Assembly: GCF_028858725.1 (NCBI RefSeq)
Contig: NC_084763.1
Coordinates: forward strand, 56,071,152-56,135,151
Length of the DNA: 64,000 nt
From: Colius striatus
Lineage: Eukaryota > Chordata > Aves > Coliiformes > Coliidae
Direction of reading: 5' to 3'
Part shown: one piece after another, positions 24,644 through 37,552 of the stretch
Numbering within the stretch: the stretch's first letter is position 1
Layout of the letters: each line of letters begins with the position of its first letter
Program-made: the position numbers and the translations under genes
Notes under the pieces: model-generated
Database searches by the model: none
Told to the model about the DNA's origin: nothing
What the model saw: only the letters and a program-made list of their open reading frames with translations

Positions 24644-27600
24644 GTCAAAATCTCACATGAAAAGTTATTCTTGGGATTTACCTGGCACATTCAGAACACA
24701 TGAGAGATCTGTCCTTCAGACATACCATGAGTATCCAGTGCAAGATGTTAGAAGACTAATGCAGCAGCTCACATAATCTCTGAAAGATAACCATAACAAA
24801 CATTTTAGAAAACTAACGATCTATATTATATATATTTACAGCTTCAGATCTGCCACACAGTGGGTAAACACATCCTAGAAAGTATTTTGCCCAAAGGAAA
24901 ACAAACAACTCATTTTCTTATCTAATAGATCAACTCCTAAATGCACTGAGACTATGAAATGATAGGAAAAAATATTTCTGATGCCCCAACCATTCTTAAA
25001 TTATTCTAGCTTCCTGTAAAACAGCAGCTCTAAATCTCCAGTTTAAGTCAGCACAAAAAAGGCAAAGAAAATAAAACCTCCCCTGATGCAACTTGAAACT
25101 GTTTCCTAAATGTTCTATTATTTGTTACTGAAGAGATCAACCCTCACCTCACTACAGTTCCCCTTGAGGTAGCTGTAGAGTGCTCATGTCTCCTTTCACC
25201 CTCCTCTTCTCTAGGCTAAACATCCCCAGCTCCCTCAGCCACTCCTCATAAGACCTGTTCTCTAGACCCTTCACCAGCTTTGTTGCTTATCAGTTGCCCA
25301 TCAGAGCGTTTCTCTGTTCTCCTGTGAAAGATCTGGTATCATTCACCGTCAGGCAGATTTCCAAATGAAATGCCAGACTTCACTGGAGGAATAGTCAATG
25401 CTTGGAGAATACACCTGCTATGACACACTATCAGACTATCAACTATCACTGCTCTATTCATCCAAAAGGCTTGATTTTGATTTGTTTATGCCTACCTGCC
25501 TATCAAGTGGTTAGTTTTGCTGCCTGAGGACATGAGGCTTACACAATCAAGCTGTAATTGCAAATGGGATAGTTATCTTCTGTGCCTTTTGGTTTGTGAT
25601 GATAGGCAAACATATAAAAGTAATGTACATTCCCAACAGAGAGAAGAGGTGATGCAGTGACTCAAATCTAACAGAGAGCATGTGAGCACAACCTCAGGGC
25701 ACAACACGTGGAAATGCATTCACCGGTTCTGCTTCTTACAGAGCTCCCATTTACATGGTCCAAAGGAATGATTGCATCACTACCCCCCTACTCTCAAACA
25801 GAGCAAAAAGGTGTGAGATTTGAGAACAGCACCTGTAAAGGCTTCTGAAGAGCTTTAAAAAAAACCCAAACAACTTTTTCTTTATTGAGGGGTTTACTTG
25901 AAATGTAGCAGAGGTACAGCTAAAAGAAGCAAAAGCCAACATCACCTCTAAAGCCTAAAAACAAATTCATGCAACTGACTCACCTGTTTTGTGTTTAACT
26001 CTTACCATCAAACAGCTATCACTCAGACCCATTTAGCCCTCTCCTTTCCTTTTCCACATTCTCCTGCCTCTGGCACTGCACTTCAATAAGGCTTTGGGGT
26101 TTTTTTTTTTTGCCTTTACCACAAGCCTCTTGTCACTTGCACATCAGTGTTTTGTGCCAAGGGCAAATAACAGTCACTAACATCACTTCCCTTGAAAATT
26201 TAATTACTTGCAAGTCAATCTTGCCACATCACCAGCAAGTGAACACATACTATCACAACTTACTAGACTGTCCAACGTGTGCACACAACCAAGTCAATCT
26301 ATAACTTTACTGTTTCAGACAGACCTACCCTTTCCTCCTCCAGTCTCTATTTGCACACGACTAGCAGCCCAAAGTGTCTGCAACTGACCTTACGTGGCAG
26401 GCCTTTGAACTCAAGTCCTGAACTTTGACAATGTACATGTGTCTTCTGATTAAGCAGAGAGCAAATCTTGTGGTATTCAGAAATCTTGTGGTATGTCAGG
26501 CCACCTATTCTACTGGCACAAAGCAGGCAAAACCTTGAGAAACATCTTAAACAACTGTTTCAGAAGAACAAGTTACGATTTATGACTGAACTACACAAAT
26601 CCTGTGTTTTCATTATCTGAGGCATCTGTACAACACTTCAGCAGGGAAAAAAAAAGCTCTTTAGTGTAAGACTCATATAACAGTATTTATTTACCAGTCT
26701 TATAACAAACAAGAATCTTCAGGGTATGCCCACAGTAGGCAGCTAAGAAGCTACCTGAAGCATAGTTCCTCCATCCCTCGCTTCCTAAGTAGCAGCCAAC
26801 TCTCCCCATTGACTATGCAGGGATTATTAAGGCAGTCTTAATCAGACCTCTTACACTTTACTACACAGTTACATAAGCTCCTTCAAATAAGATTAGACCC
26901 TATTCACAAGTGCCACATTTCTCCAAATGCTAGACAAACTCCTGCCTTATTGTCTGTACGGAGAAAACAATCTACTCCAAAGGCTAGGAGAGCAAATGCA
27001 AACCAGTACATAGTTCATGAGGGGAATTAATTTGATTTCTTGAAGACTGGTGATTTTATCTAACCATCAAAAGCAGAAAGCTTCCTTCTAAGCATGGCAT
27101 AACACTAACAAGGAATGTCTTGTTACCAGCATCTCTCTCAAGCGTTTGTCTTCTCTCCCTTTTCAGAGCCACACTTCTGTTCCTTCTCGAGGTTGCACAT
27201 GGGATAGTTTCAACCCCAACAACATCCAACTACTTTGTCAAGTTCTGATTTCCATATTGAAAGAGAAGCATAAAGCTCTAGTGAATGTTACCACAGTCCA
27301 GGAGGCTCCTGAAGCAGCCTATGAAGTTTTGTGTACACATGATGGCTTGATACACGATCGCAACTATTGCAACTAACGCATCTTTCCTCGAGCTTCAGAG
27401 GAAGTCACAGACAGCTACAAGTTGGATGCCAGAATACAAACAAAAGAGATTCATTTTGACTCAGTCAAACACAAAATATTTCACAGAGCTGCAGCTCAAG
27501 TGCTGGCTTCAGTCTCAACCAACAAGACACATGGTTTACAAGAGAAAGTTACTATTTCTCTGCAGGACCATAAGGTGGATTTTATCCTCTTCTCACATAT

Positions 27601-28184
27601 ACAAAGAGGCAAATGTGAAATGCTGTTAAATTTCTCATCTTCTAAGACTGCAGTAACTGTACCCATCTGTTCTCCCTCAATGCTCTCAGTGCTGACCAAG
27701 CTACTGCTATCACAGACCCAAAGTGCAACAAGAGTCCTTCTCCCTTCAGCAGTGAATTAAAACCAAAAAGCAAACTGGAAGCATGATGCTACCTCAACTT
27801 TTAAAACAGTATTTGTGGATGTCAACAGCCTATAGGCTCCTACAAACCCCACCTCCCAAACATGTGCTTGCCCTCACTAATCCATATCCTGAAGCCTCCT
27901 AAAGCCCACCAGCTCATCTCTGCCCCTTCACTGGCCCCCATAACTAACAACCCTTCCAGCTTCACTCACTGAATTTTACATACCTAAACTCTATTCCTTC
28001 CTCTTTCCCCTCACATTAAGCATCACAAAATCGCCAAAAGCACCCCTTTCCCACACTCTTCAGTAAACCCAGACACTTCGACAGTCAACCACCTTGTCAG
28101 GGCACTCGTTCATACTGGTAAGTCTCCCCACAAGCACTCAGACTCCCCCAAATCTTATCCCCATCCCTCGCCCCTGCACCTCTC
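24644..28184. other. SEC22C first intron, no coding signal
   Basis: The stretch lies between the first coding exon and the CpG island. Apart from the CR1 fragment at 25131 it is AT-rich and unique-looking. Frames such as 27422-27760 show no known family. Confidence 0.55.
25131..25330 (-). mobile_element. CR1 LINE fragment
   Basis: Reversed CR1 sequence is recognised by ctcttctctaggctaaacat, then ccccagctccctcagccact and cctcataagacctgttctct. Both ends of the element are missing. Confidence 0.75.
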
Positions 28185-28560
28185 AAGCGCTACAAGGAAC
28201 CCAGAAACTCTATAAGACAAGATCCCCATCCCAAACACACACATCACTCCTTCTCATCCCCATCACCTCCCCCAAGACCCCAATTCCCCTCATTGCCTCC
28301 CTCTAATCCTCTCAAACACCGCAAGGAATCCACAAACCCAGCAACAATAAGACAGGATCCCCACCTCAACACACACATGCATATCACCCCTGCTCAGCCC
28401 ATCCCTCAAGACCCCAACTCCCTGCACTCCTCTCAAGCACCATAAGGGATATACAAACGCAATGTCCATAAAACAGGATCCCCATGCCCAACACATACAC
28501 ATCACCTCTGCTCACCCCATCCCTCAAGACCCCAACTCCCCTCAAGCACCCCAAGGAACC
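28185..28560. repeat. Diverged tandem repeat, about 110-130 bp units, C/A-rich
   Basis: The block (c)tctcaagc-acc-caaggaa...acaggatccccat...cacacacat...ccatccctcaagacccc recurs beginning near 28185, 28310, 28431 and, in part, 28538. Units share order and many exact words but differ by small insertions and substitutions. The open frames across it are repeat artefacts. It abuts the CpG island of SEC22C. Confidence 0.75.
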
Positions 28561-28781
28561 CACACACCCAGCCGCACACCCTCACATTACCCCTGCCACC
28601 CTCTCTCCCCCGGCTCACTCCCTCAGGGCCCATCCCTCCCCTCACACTCCTCCCAGCGTCAAACACACCCCCCTCACACCCCACCTCGGCTCAGCCCCGC
28701 CCCCAGGGGCCCAGAAGAGAACGGAGGAAGGAGCACAAGCAGCAGCAGCCCCCTCCCCTGCCCCCCGCCGCCACCGCTCAC

Positions 28782-29050
28782 CTTCCGCCGGGCCTGTCCC
28801 AGCGCGGCCGCCCCACAACGAGGCGCAGCCCAAGCCGCCCCGCCCGCTTCCGCCCACAGACGCGGCGGCAGAGTGGCGGCGGCGCGGGGCACGCCGGGAC
28901 GGGGGAGGCCGGCGGTGGCGGGGCCGGGGCCGGGGCAGGAGCCGGGGCCGGAGCCGGAGCCGGAGCCGAGGCGGAACGGGAGCGCACATCGCGGTAGCGA
29001 GGGCCACGGCCAGGCCCGGCCCAGCATGGCACGGCCCAGCCCGGCCCGGC
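28782..29050 (-). other. SEC22C: Inferred SEC22C 5' noncoding exon
   Basis: On the minus strand the CpG island contains cggcggaag|GTGAGC with the GT at 28780-28781. This is a strong donor facing the SEC22C coding exons about 5 kb downstream. The first coding exon begins at an acceptor with 28 bases of leader, so at least one upstream noncoding exon is needed. The transcription start is not determined; the upper limit given here is only the dense-CpG boundary. Confidence 0.5.
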
Positions 29051-29127
29051 ATTGCACGGAGCGGCACGGCGAGGCCCTGAGGAACGCCGCGGTCGTCTCG
29101 GACCTGCCCCCAGAAGAGGGGGAAACG

Positions 29128-29180
29128 ATGGGGTTCCTGTGCAGGTGCTTCAGGAGGAGCTCTGCTGCTGTGCGTCCCAG
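29128..29180 (+). other. Possible plus-strand first exon with short open frame
   Basis: An ATG with A at -3 and G at +4 (29128-29130) opens a frame reading MGFLCRCFRRSSAAVRP. It is followed by a good donor, CCCAG|GTGAAT, with GT at 29181; read through, it stops after one more codon. A Met-Gly start with nearby cysteines is the kind of N-terminus that can be myristoylated and palmitoylated. I do not recognise the sequence and found no convincing partner exon downstream. It could be coding, a noncoding transcript, or chance. Confidence 0.25.
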
Positions 29181-29229
29181 GTGAATGATGGATGTTTCTC
29201 TGTAGGAGCTGCTGCAGAACATGAACTGG

Positions 29230-29520
29230 GATTCACAAAATGGTGGGGGTTGCAAGGGACCTCCAAAGATCATCCAGCCCCATCCCCTGCTACAGCAGGT
29301 TCCCCTCGCTCAAGGGGCACAGGAACGTGTCCAGGCAGGTTTGGAAACGTCCCAAGAAGGAGCCTCCACACCCTCCCTGGGCAGCCTGGGCTCCCTCACC
29401 TCAGCACCAAAAAGCTTTCTCCTTTCCAGTGGAACTTCCCACATTCCAGCTCATGCCCCTTACCCCTTGTCCTGTTGTTGGCCACTAGATAAAAAAGACT
29501 GTCTCAATCCTCTTGATATT
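29230..29520 (-). mobile_element. CR1 LINE 3' fragment at the edge of the CpG island
   Basis: It starts with a degraded ttcacaaaatggtgggggttg and continues caagggacctccaaagatca, with the ctccctgggcagcctgggct block. The reversed 3' end faces the CpG island. Confidence 0.85.
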
Positions 29521-31128
29521 CACCCTTTGCTTGTCACACTGTTTGCTTGCTTCACGAGTTCTTTTGAGGAGCTGGCTAAGGTACAGCTGTGGGAGGATTT
29601 GTTAGCCTAAGACAGCGTCCTCTATAGCTCTTCAATATTCAAGAGACTCATGTGGCCAGAAGACTCAGGCAGTGACTGAATTGCCACCAGCCCAGGAGGA
29701 GTAAGCAGACAGAAGTTGTGTAGATGGTGAGCACTGCTAAGCAGAGATTATGTTTGTGCAAAAGGACAGAAACGTTCCTGCTGCCCATTATGTCCTAATG
29801 CAATACAAAACATAAGGTTCCTGTCCTGAAGGAAGGTTGATCTACAAATCCATTGTATGTTCAGAAGTGAACTCCTTACGCTGTTATAGCTCAGCAGCAT
29901 CAGTTTGTGCTTTGCAGGGCTCCAGCTAACCAGCTGCAACAAGGTGTAGCACAAGACTGACTCAGAAGACTGGGAGATATGAGTTCCTCCAGGCAACACT
30001 TCACAACTGCTTGTAGGCAGAACTACTGCTGTTCTTTCCCAGTACTTGTGCTCAGGAAAAAAAAAGGAGGAGCCCAGCAGGTAAAAATGCAGAAGCACTG
30101 CAACTCAGTAAGGCTGCACTGACCACCAAATGCTCCACGTCTTTCCAGTTGCTCCAGCAGTCACCCAACGTTGTTCCTCTTTGCAGTGGATCTGGGACAA
30201 GAAGCCTGAAGGCTGAGTCCAAAATCTATAAGAGAAAAACATTTCCATCTACATCAGCAGTGATGTAGCCCTTGGTGCTGAAAAGAAACAAAATGCTGAT
30301 TTTTCTTTTGCCACAACTGCAGCTGTAAGAAATGAGAACACTGAAGCACAGCACCAATACTGGACTTTGAAAGAAAACAGTGGTACCGGCAGACAGGCTT
30401 GAACCAGATAAGCTAAGATGATCTGTACCCTGGGTGAGAAGCTTTGCCAGGGAATTGGAAGCCAATCTTTGCTTCCACTTTAAAGCAGTGCAGCCTCGTG
30501 TCAAAGACAAACTTATGGAGCATAGGCTGAGTATTTGGGGCAAAAGAAAAGAAAAAGCAATCATCCACCAGTGAATAGAGTGTTTGAAGAGTCCTTCTGT
30601 GTTAACCACTACACTGACAGTGCATGAGAACCTCAGTGTTAGGAGAGCTGGTTTACTTGCCTGAGAGATGCTGAGAGCAGCAGTTAGCAAAAACAAAACA
30701 GACAGAAAACTGCTTACCACTACTCAAACTGTTGCATTTTTTTTCCACTTCATGTATGGAGTCATTTAAAAATCTTTAAAAACAAAACCCAAACCAAAAC
30801 AATCAAACACAGAGTACAGTCTGAATCAGCAGCTCCTGGTTTACCCTAGAGTCAGGATGGTTTACTGACACCCAGTGCAAGGTGATGGAAGGTGTTCCAT
30901 TGATAAGAGGTGACAAAACAGGTAAATTGAATATCTTTCAAAGCTTCCTTCTGCAAGCTGGTAGGGAGTGGGGTTAGCACACATTAGACATGTCACATTC
31001 AAGGTCAGGCAGGCTGGCCAAGTGGATTATACAAAATCTCCAAGAAGCCAAGAAGAGCAGTGCCTTGCTCTGAAAATCACTTGCTGTTATTTCACTGAGT
31101 TCTTGTGCCTTTATCTCTTGCATTACAC

Positions 31129-31470
31129 ACAGAATCACAGCATGTTAAGAGTTGGAAGGGACCTCAAAAGATCATCCAGTTCAACCCCCCTGCCAGAGTA
31201 GAACCACCTAGAGCAGATCACGCAGGAGCTCATCCAGATGGGTTTGGATTGGAATGTCTCCAGAGAAGGAGACTCCACAACCCATCTGGGCAGCCCCTTT
31301 GAGTGCTCCCTCACCTCAACAGAGAAGTTTTTCCTTGTGTTTCTTTAGAACCTCTTATGTTGCAGCTTGTACCCATTGCCCCTTGTCCTATCATTGGCCA
31401 TCACTGAGAACAGCCTGGCTCCAGCCTCCTGACACCTGTCCTTTATATGTTTGTAAACATTAGTGAGATG
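31129..31470 (-). mobile_element. CR1 LINE 3' fragment
   Basis: The reversed 3' end reads cagaatcacagcatgttaag, then gttggaagggacctcaaaag and tcatccagatgggtttggat. Confidence 0.85.
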
Positions 31471-33030
31471 GTTAGAAGGAGGCAGGGAGCTCATCCACCC
31501 ATTTCCCCATGGTATTCAGAAAAGCATGATGTTCAGTTTGAATTGTCATGCCAGCCACAAAACAAAGGACTGCTTTGTTAGATTGCTTGCCTTTGGGATT
31601 TCCTTGTGCATTAATGATCCAAGCCATGGCAAATACTGAAACTCTCACTGAGAAGTTTAAAGTAGAAGAAAACAAACTGACATGCAAAACCCTTGACAGC
31701 TTTCTGCATGAATGCAAGTTGGGATTTGACAGTGATGTGAGAAACAAAATAGACATAATAGCTTGTCAGAGCTCAAATGTCTTCACCAATACTTCCTGAG
31801 TGAGCAAGGGTGCTGGACAAAAATCCTGCTTGTAGAAGGCCACTGTGCTGGTTCCAAGGTAAACAATTGTGAATTGTCCAACTGACAGCACACAGCTCTG
31901 CTTAAAAAAGGTGTACTCTAACCTGAAAGAGAAGGCTGTTAGAGTCTTCATGCCTTTCACACCTTGTGTGAGTGGAGCTATGCCATTGTTGTGGATCTTT
32001 GTTATGCAAAGAGTGAATCCCAACCATTTGCAAAATGGGAAAGATGTGTAAGGTTAAAACTTCCTCAGCATGTCCAGTCATCATAGCCTCAGTGAAAATA
32101 TGTTTGAGGAGATTAGTTGTGTTCTGAATGGGCATTTGATGTCCTACCTACGGTAGTGGACCACAGTGCTTACAGCTGGCAAGGTAAGTTAGCTCAAGGC
32201 CCTGGTCTGTAGCCAGTTTTTCCTCAGTACCTGCCACATTTCTCTCCCAGACTGTCAGCAGAGTGACAGGCTGTCATGAGAGACACCATTAAACATTATG
32301 CATTACCAACACATCAGCATGGGACACTGGTTGAGCACTACATTCAGAGAGGTATAAATATGCAGTAAAGCCAGTCTCTGAATCCCATCATGATGCTCAC
32401 TTTGTTACCCCAAACTTCCATGATGGAGGAAGGTAAGTAAAGTCCTAGGAATTTGGAAAGTAATTTGTTAACTTCTAGAACAACTGATTTAATATTGTAA
32501 CAGGAGGTAAAGCATTCTGTTTGCATTGTTTTAGAAGAACATGTCATCATTTGTAATCTAAATCCTCAATTTGGTGAGCATTTGGTGAACACAGGAATGG
32601 TTTCTTTGTCTGCTCTCGCTGAACTGAAAGCATTGAAGAAGTCTTATGTGGTTTGGAGAAACATTCTTGGGATATAAGGTTTGTTTTAAAGATAACATGA
32701 AAAGAGTCAATAAACTGGCTTGTTTCCAAAAGTGCCCATAAGCAGATGTCAAAGAAAGAATTAAGTGATACCTCACCCACCAGCTACAATGTCCAGCTAC
32801 TTTCATCTCAGAGAATTCTGTGAACGTGATGTAGTTCAGCTACTTGGTAATCCTCAACAGATCTCTCTAAAATCCTTTCTTAATTTCCCTTTTCCTCCAG
32901 GTAAACTCTCTACATTCACAGCCTCTGACACAGAGTGGTGTAGCTCAAACTATCCACAGCATGAATCTCTTCTTCTGTATTTATATTGGAATATGTAAAT
33001 ACTTACTGACCTTCTTGCACTTTGTAAAAG

Positions 33031-33408
33031 ACCATGTTCCAAGGGCAGTGACTATGCCCAGAGGAGGCTGTCCCCCATGTGAGGGACCTTGTGTTTGCAG
33101 AAGCTTTAAGTGTTGGGAAGATCCCACACCAGAGGAGTTCATTAAGGACTGTGTCCCGTGGGAGCGACCCCCTATTGGAGCAGGGGAAGAATGCCAGGAG
33201 TCATCCTCCTCTGAGAAGAGAGAAGTGACAGAGACCATTTGTGAGAAACTGACCACATCCCCCATTCCCTGCCCCCCTGAGCCATTGAGGGGAGAGATAT
33301 TGGGAGCAGTGAGCTGAGCCCAGGAAGAAAGGAAGGTGAGGGTGGATGGAGGGCAGTGAGCAAGAGACTGTTGTGGTGCTTCATTGCTGGCTGGGCAAAA
33401 CCACAACA
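33031..33408 (+). mobile_element. LTR fragment of the same family, 5' truncated
   Basis: The sequence from ccaagggcagtgactatg to the terminus gggcaaaaccacaaca matches, in reverse complement, parts of the LTR at 4673-5660. It includes a shared stretch around cacatcccccattccctg. A middle portion equivalent to about 4740-4980, with the polyadenylation signal, is missing. No target duplication was found. Confidence 0.7.
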
Positions 33409-33861
33409 TTAGTGATGGCTTCAGGGGAGGTGGTTGCAGCTTTGTCTCTCTGTTCCCTCTCTCTCTTCATTTTAAGTCACAGCATCATCAGACTTTCCAA
33501 GATGACATCTGTCTGATGCTGGAGAGCACTGCTGCTTCTTGAGCACTAACAAGACACTCAGCTCTGGATAAATGTTATGACAGTCCTTCCTCCAAAGAGG
33601 CACAATTGCTTCTCTTCCTCAGGCATTGCAGTAGCATCTGAAAAACATTGACAGGAGGTAGTTTAAAAGCTCAGGCATTTTTTTGGCCCACAAATCATCT
33701 AACTGCCTGTATCTATATCCATAAGTAAAGTCAGGGCTCATGCTTCTACCTGAGATCAAAGACTGTGTCAGGACTCCTGTTTATATAGATGACCTCTGTT
33801 TCTGTTCTTCCCTAGGAGAGATTGACTTCTTTCTTCAGGCCAGGAATAGATGCTGGCTCGT

Positions 33862-33955
33862 GTCTTTGGACTAGATGATCTCTAAAGGTCCCTTCCAACC
33901 CCTACCATTCCATGATTCTATGACTTTCTATGACTTTCTCTATGACTTTCACTGT
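33862..33955 (+). mobile_element. CR1 3' terminus with expanded tail
   Basis: The last bases of a CR1, gatgatctctaaaggtccct, then ccattccatgattctatgac, are followed by repeated tatgacttt words, a small expansion of the 3' tail repeat. Confidence 0.75.
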
Positions 33956-36849
33956 CTGGGTCAGTGAGCAGAAGCCCACACCATACCAAAAGCAATGCCA
34001 ACAACTGAACAGTGCAGACACCCACGGACAAGTGTTCATACGAGTGTCTGTTCCTGTTCACAGGTTTGGATATGTCCATCCAGTCCACTGAGTAAGTAAG
34101 TGCATAAATCTTGGCAGGATTTGGTCCTAAAAGCTGTTTCATTTTCTCCTCTGATTCCCAGCTCAAAAAGGGGGAGTTTAATTTATCGACCATCAGTAGG
34201 TTGCTGACTTTTAGTTCCCCTTGAAATGACAAGTTACCAGGCTCTGGGGAGAAATAATTGCTGCAAAATCCAATCACAAATGAGGTCAGACTGGAGAATT
34301 TCCTTGTCCCTTTCAACTCTCAGTATCTGAGGATTTGGGTGCTGATACTTCTGCCTTTTTTGCACGCTTTCTTTGCCTGACTGGTGACACTCCATCGGTT
34401 TGGCTGTGCTGGAGGTCCTGCTTTTCTTTCTGTGCCACTATGTAGTAATGCATGACTTCAAAGACAGAGGCAGTGACCTTGGTTTGCAGGCACCTCGCTG
34501 TCCCCTGTGGCACTGTCAGAGAGCAGATAGAGAGGCTCTGTGCTTGATGAGCACTTTTGCCTAACATCTCTCAGCCAGAAAGAATATTTCAATCTCACAG
34601 CCTGTGTGTCATTCATTAACCCTTCCCCATCTGCTTGCAGGATATGTTTCTTCTTGCCAGTCTCCCAGAAGATTCAAACTGGAGGTTGTATGTGCCTAAT
34701 TAGCAGTAGGCAAATATGCACTTTTATAAAGTTCAAAGAACCTTTTTCCCCTGAGGATCTCTAGGATTAGCCCTTTAGAGGAACACCATCATTCTGTGAT
34801 TCTGTGATCATCCACCCTGTAAATACACCCTGCTTGTAGCACAGTCATGCTGAGTGCACAGGGATGGAGAACTTTTAGAAAGCTTGTCAAATTTTAAAAA
34901 GCATATCATGGCCAGTTTTAATTATAGGGAGAAATTAATCCTGACAGGATCAGCTAGGAACACCACAGTAATGCTGGACAGGTTTAACACAGGAGGAGGG
35001 CACCTACGCTGATACTATGGGGTGTAGTGCACATCCATTGAGAGAGTAGCAGTGGTGTTACTGCACATCCCACCTCTGCTTCATGCCCTTTTGTCTGCAT
35101 TCAGTCCTGAGGGGAAGCAGCATTCAAGACATCATCTCTTCCTCCTGCCGAATATGTCACCAGCACTGAGAGCACGTTGGGGCATTTGGGGCACACTCAG
35201 AGTGCAGCTTCACAGCAGTTAGAGGCTGGATTTCAGCACACTTAGGTGAAGTGTGTATCTTCCAATGCAGCTTTAGTTTACCCTGGGAATAATGTTGCCT
35301 TCAGTACAGACCACATAAACACACCAGGGATTCTGGGTGTATTCTCCAGTTGCTAATCTCACCAAAAGTCAGTTTCACAAAACCACCTTTACCATCATAC
35401 CCTGCTTAGCTGGATTAAACCTGTCCCAAGCACACCTACAGCTTTTGGGCACAAAGCCATTTGCAGGCACCTACAGGCTTTCACTGATGAAACAGAGAAA
35501 ATTGCAGCTTCTGAGTATCCCTGGAGCACTTTCCTGTAAGATGCAGCTATGTTCTTCACCACAATGGAGGACTGGACGCATTTAGTGAGCTGCACTGAGT
35601 ACACATCATCCCCAGGCAGAGTTTATAGAGGTGGCAGGGATGAGAGGTAAAGAAACTGACTGCCTTCCAGCAGCATCTCTTTCCAGCAAAGTCCTGCCTG
35701 TTGTCCACTCAGCCCAATCCATTTCAGTCCATAAAAGCTAAATCCCAGGCAGTCCTTATGGATCCTGTCAGAAAGATCCAGTCTGTCAAACAGTCATTTT
35801 CCTCTTCATCCAGTATTTAGAGAGAAAAGAGCTTATATAGCTTATTTTGGGCACTGTGATCATCAACTTTACCATGACCTGTGAAATACGAGGTTTTAAG
35901 GATCAAAGTTGTGGAATAATGGGAAACTGAGGGAAATCCCAGCTTGCTTTCCCAAAGAAAGATAATTTCTGGGTCTCATCGTAGAAGAGCAGAGCAATAA
36001 TATGACTCCTTCAAGGCATTAAAAAACCCCAAGCACTCAATCATCTTTGCTTTAAAAATCTCACCTACTTCCATTCCATGTTAGGTTTATTTGGGGTTGG
36101 ACTCAGGAGATGAGCATCTGAAGGTGATGGTATCATAGATGTACACTGGGAGTGGTGCAGCAGGAGAAGGTGACTCACACGCTCTCCAGTTACTACCTTT
36201 GCTAATGGGGAAAAGGAGCAGCCATGCATCAGGTTTATGGAGTGACTTGTCTTGATAAAGACATGCAAAAGAATTCTTGAGAAATATGCCCTGAACAATG
36301 AGACAACACAGGTTAAACCACTCACAGGTAGATTTTCTTGAGGGGAAAAAAAATCATTGGAGTGCAAAAGCTATACTAGTCTCATGATTTCCTGCAATAG
36401 GATTGTTATTCCGCTCTTGTTTCACTGTATCTTTTCTGCAAAACTTGCTTCTGCAGCCCAAAATCTGGATATGAACAGTGAGTGAAACTTTCACACCTTG
36501 CTTCCTCATCAGTCAAGATGTCTGTGTGTAGTCTGATGGAGAGGGCTGCTTCCTCAGTGATACACACCATTGCATGCTTCAGAAAAAATGCTGGCCAAAC
36601 AGGAGGATATTTGGATGGTATTGAGCAGGGGAGAATGTAGATACTGACAATGCACTTGCACTTACACAAACCCCAGAAGTTAGGGAGCCACACTCAGAAG
36701 TGGTTTCAATTTTGTTTTCTCGATCTTCCTCCAAAGAGCTCACATTTCCCTGCCCTCAGCAAATGATGCTTGTGCTCATAAATAGTTTATCCTAGAAACC
36801 TGCCTTCTAGGGTAAAGCTTACCCAGCCATGGCACTACAGCACTCCTAT

Positions 36850-37552
36850 CATGACTGATCCAAGCAAACATCACTCCAGTCTTCAAAAAGGGCAAGAAGG
36901 AGGAGCTGGGTAACTACAGACCAGTCAGCCTCACCTCCATCCCTGGAAAGGTGATGGAACAACTGACCCTGGGTGCTGTCTCCAGGCATTTGAAGGACAA
37001 GAGGGTTACTGGGAGCAGTCAGTGTGGTTTTACCAAGGGAAAGTCACGTTTGACCGACCTGATAGCCTTTTATGAAGACATAACCAGCTGGATAGATGGT
37101 GGCAGTGCAGTGGATGCAGTTTATCTGGATTACAGTAAAGCATTTGACACATCCCACAGCATCCTCACAGCAAAACTGAGAAAGTGTGGGCTGGATGATC
37201 AGGTAGGGAGGTGGATTGTTAACTGTTTGAAGGAAAGAATGCAGAGAGTTGTGATCAGTGGGGCAGGGTCTAATTGGAGGCCTGTTTCTAGTGGAGTCCC
37301 TCAGGAGTCGGTGCTGGGACTGGTATCGTTAAACATACTCATTAATGACCCTGAGGAGGGACCAGAGTGCACTGTCAGCAAGTTTGCTGATGATACTAAA
37401 CTGAGGGGAGTCTCCTTCTCTGAAGACATTCAAAACCCAGCTGGATGAGTTCCTGTGTGCCCTACTCTAGGTGCTGCTGCTCTGGCAGGGGGGTTGCACT
37501 GGATGAGCTTTCCAGCTCCCCTCCAACCCTTGAGAGTCTGTGATTCTGTGAC
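36850..37552 (+). mobile_element. CR1 LINE with reverse-transcriptase remnant, internally deleted
   Basis: A frame at 36951-37448 reads through CR1 reverse-transcriptase motifs: [27 protein letters not shown] and KFADDTKL, the last being the FADD catalytic box. Directly after the box the sequence jumps to the 3' end block 'gaagacattcaaaacccagc' and finishes tctgtgattctgtga. The region between the catalytic box and the C-terminus is deleted. Confidence 0.9.

Larger units (their letters stand above)
28640..29190. promoter_or_regulatory. CpG island, SEC22C promoter region, possibly bidirectional
   Basis: CpG density and GC content rise sharply in this stretch compared with the AT-rich sequence on both sides. 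It contains short G-rich hexamer repeats (28919-28972, ggccgg and gccgga units). A minus-strand donor at 28780 points to SEC22C and a plus-strand donor at 29181 points the other way. No TATA box is visible, as is usual for CpG-island promoters. Confidence 0.7.

Noticed and set aside
28185-28560. CRISPR-like array
   Set aside because: The units are contiguous and diverged with no constant repeat and unique spacers, and the genome is a vertebrate one.
28462-29273. Long open frames on both strands across the SEC22C CpG island
   Set aside because: They result from composition and repeats; the codons run through the tandem array and the hexamer repeats. Only the short 29128 frame with its donor was kept, as a low-confidence item.
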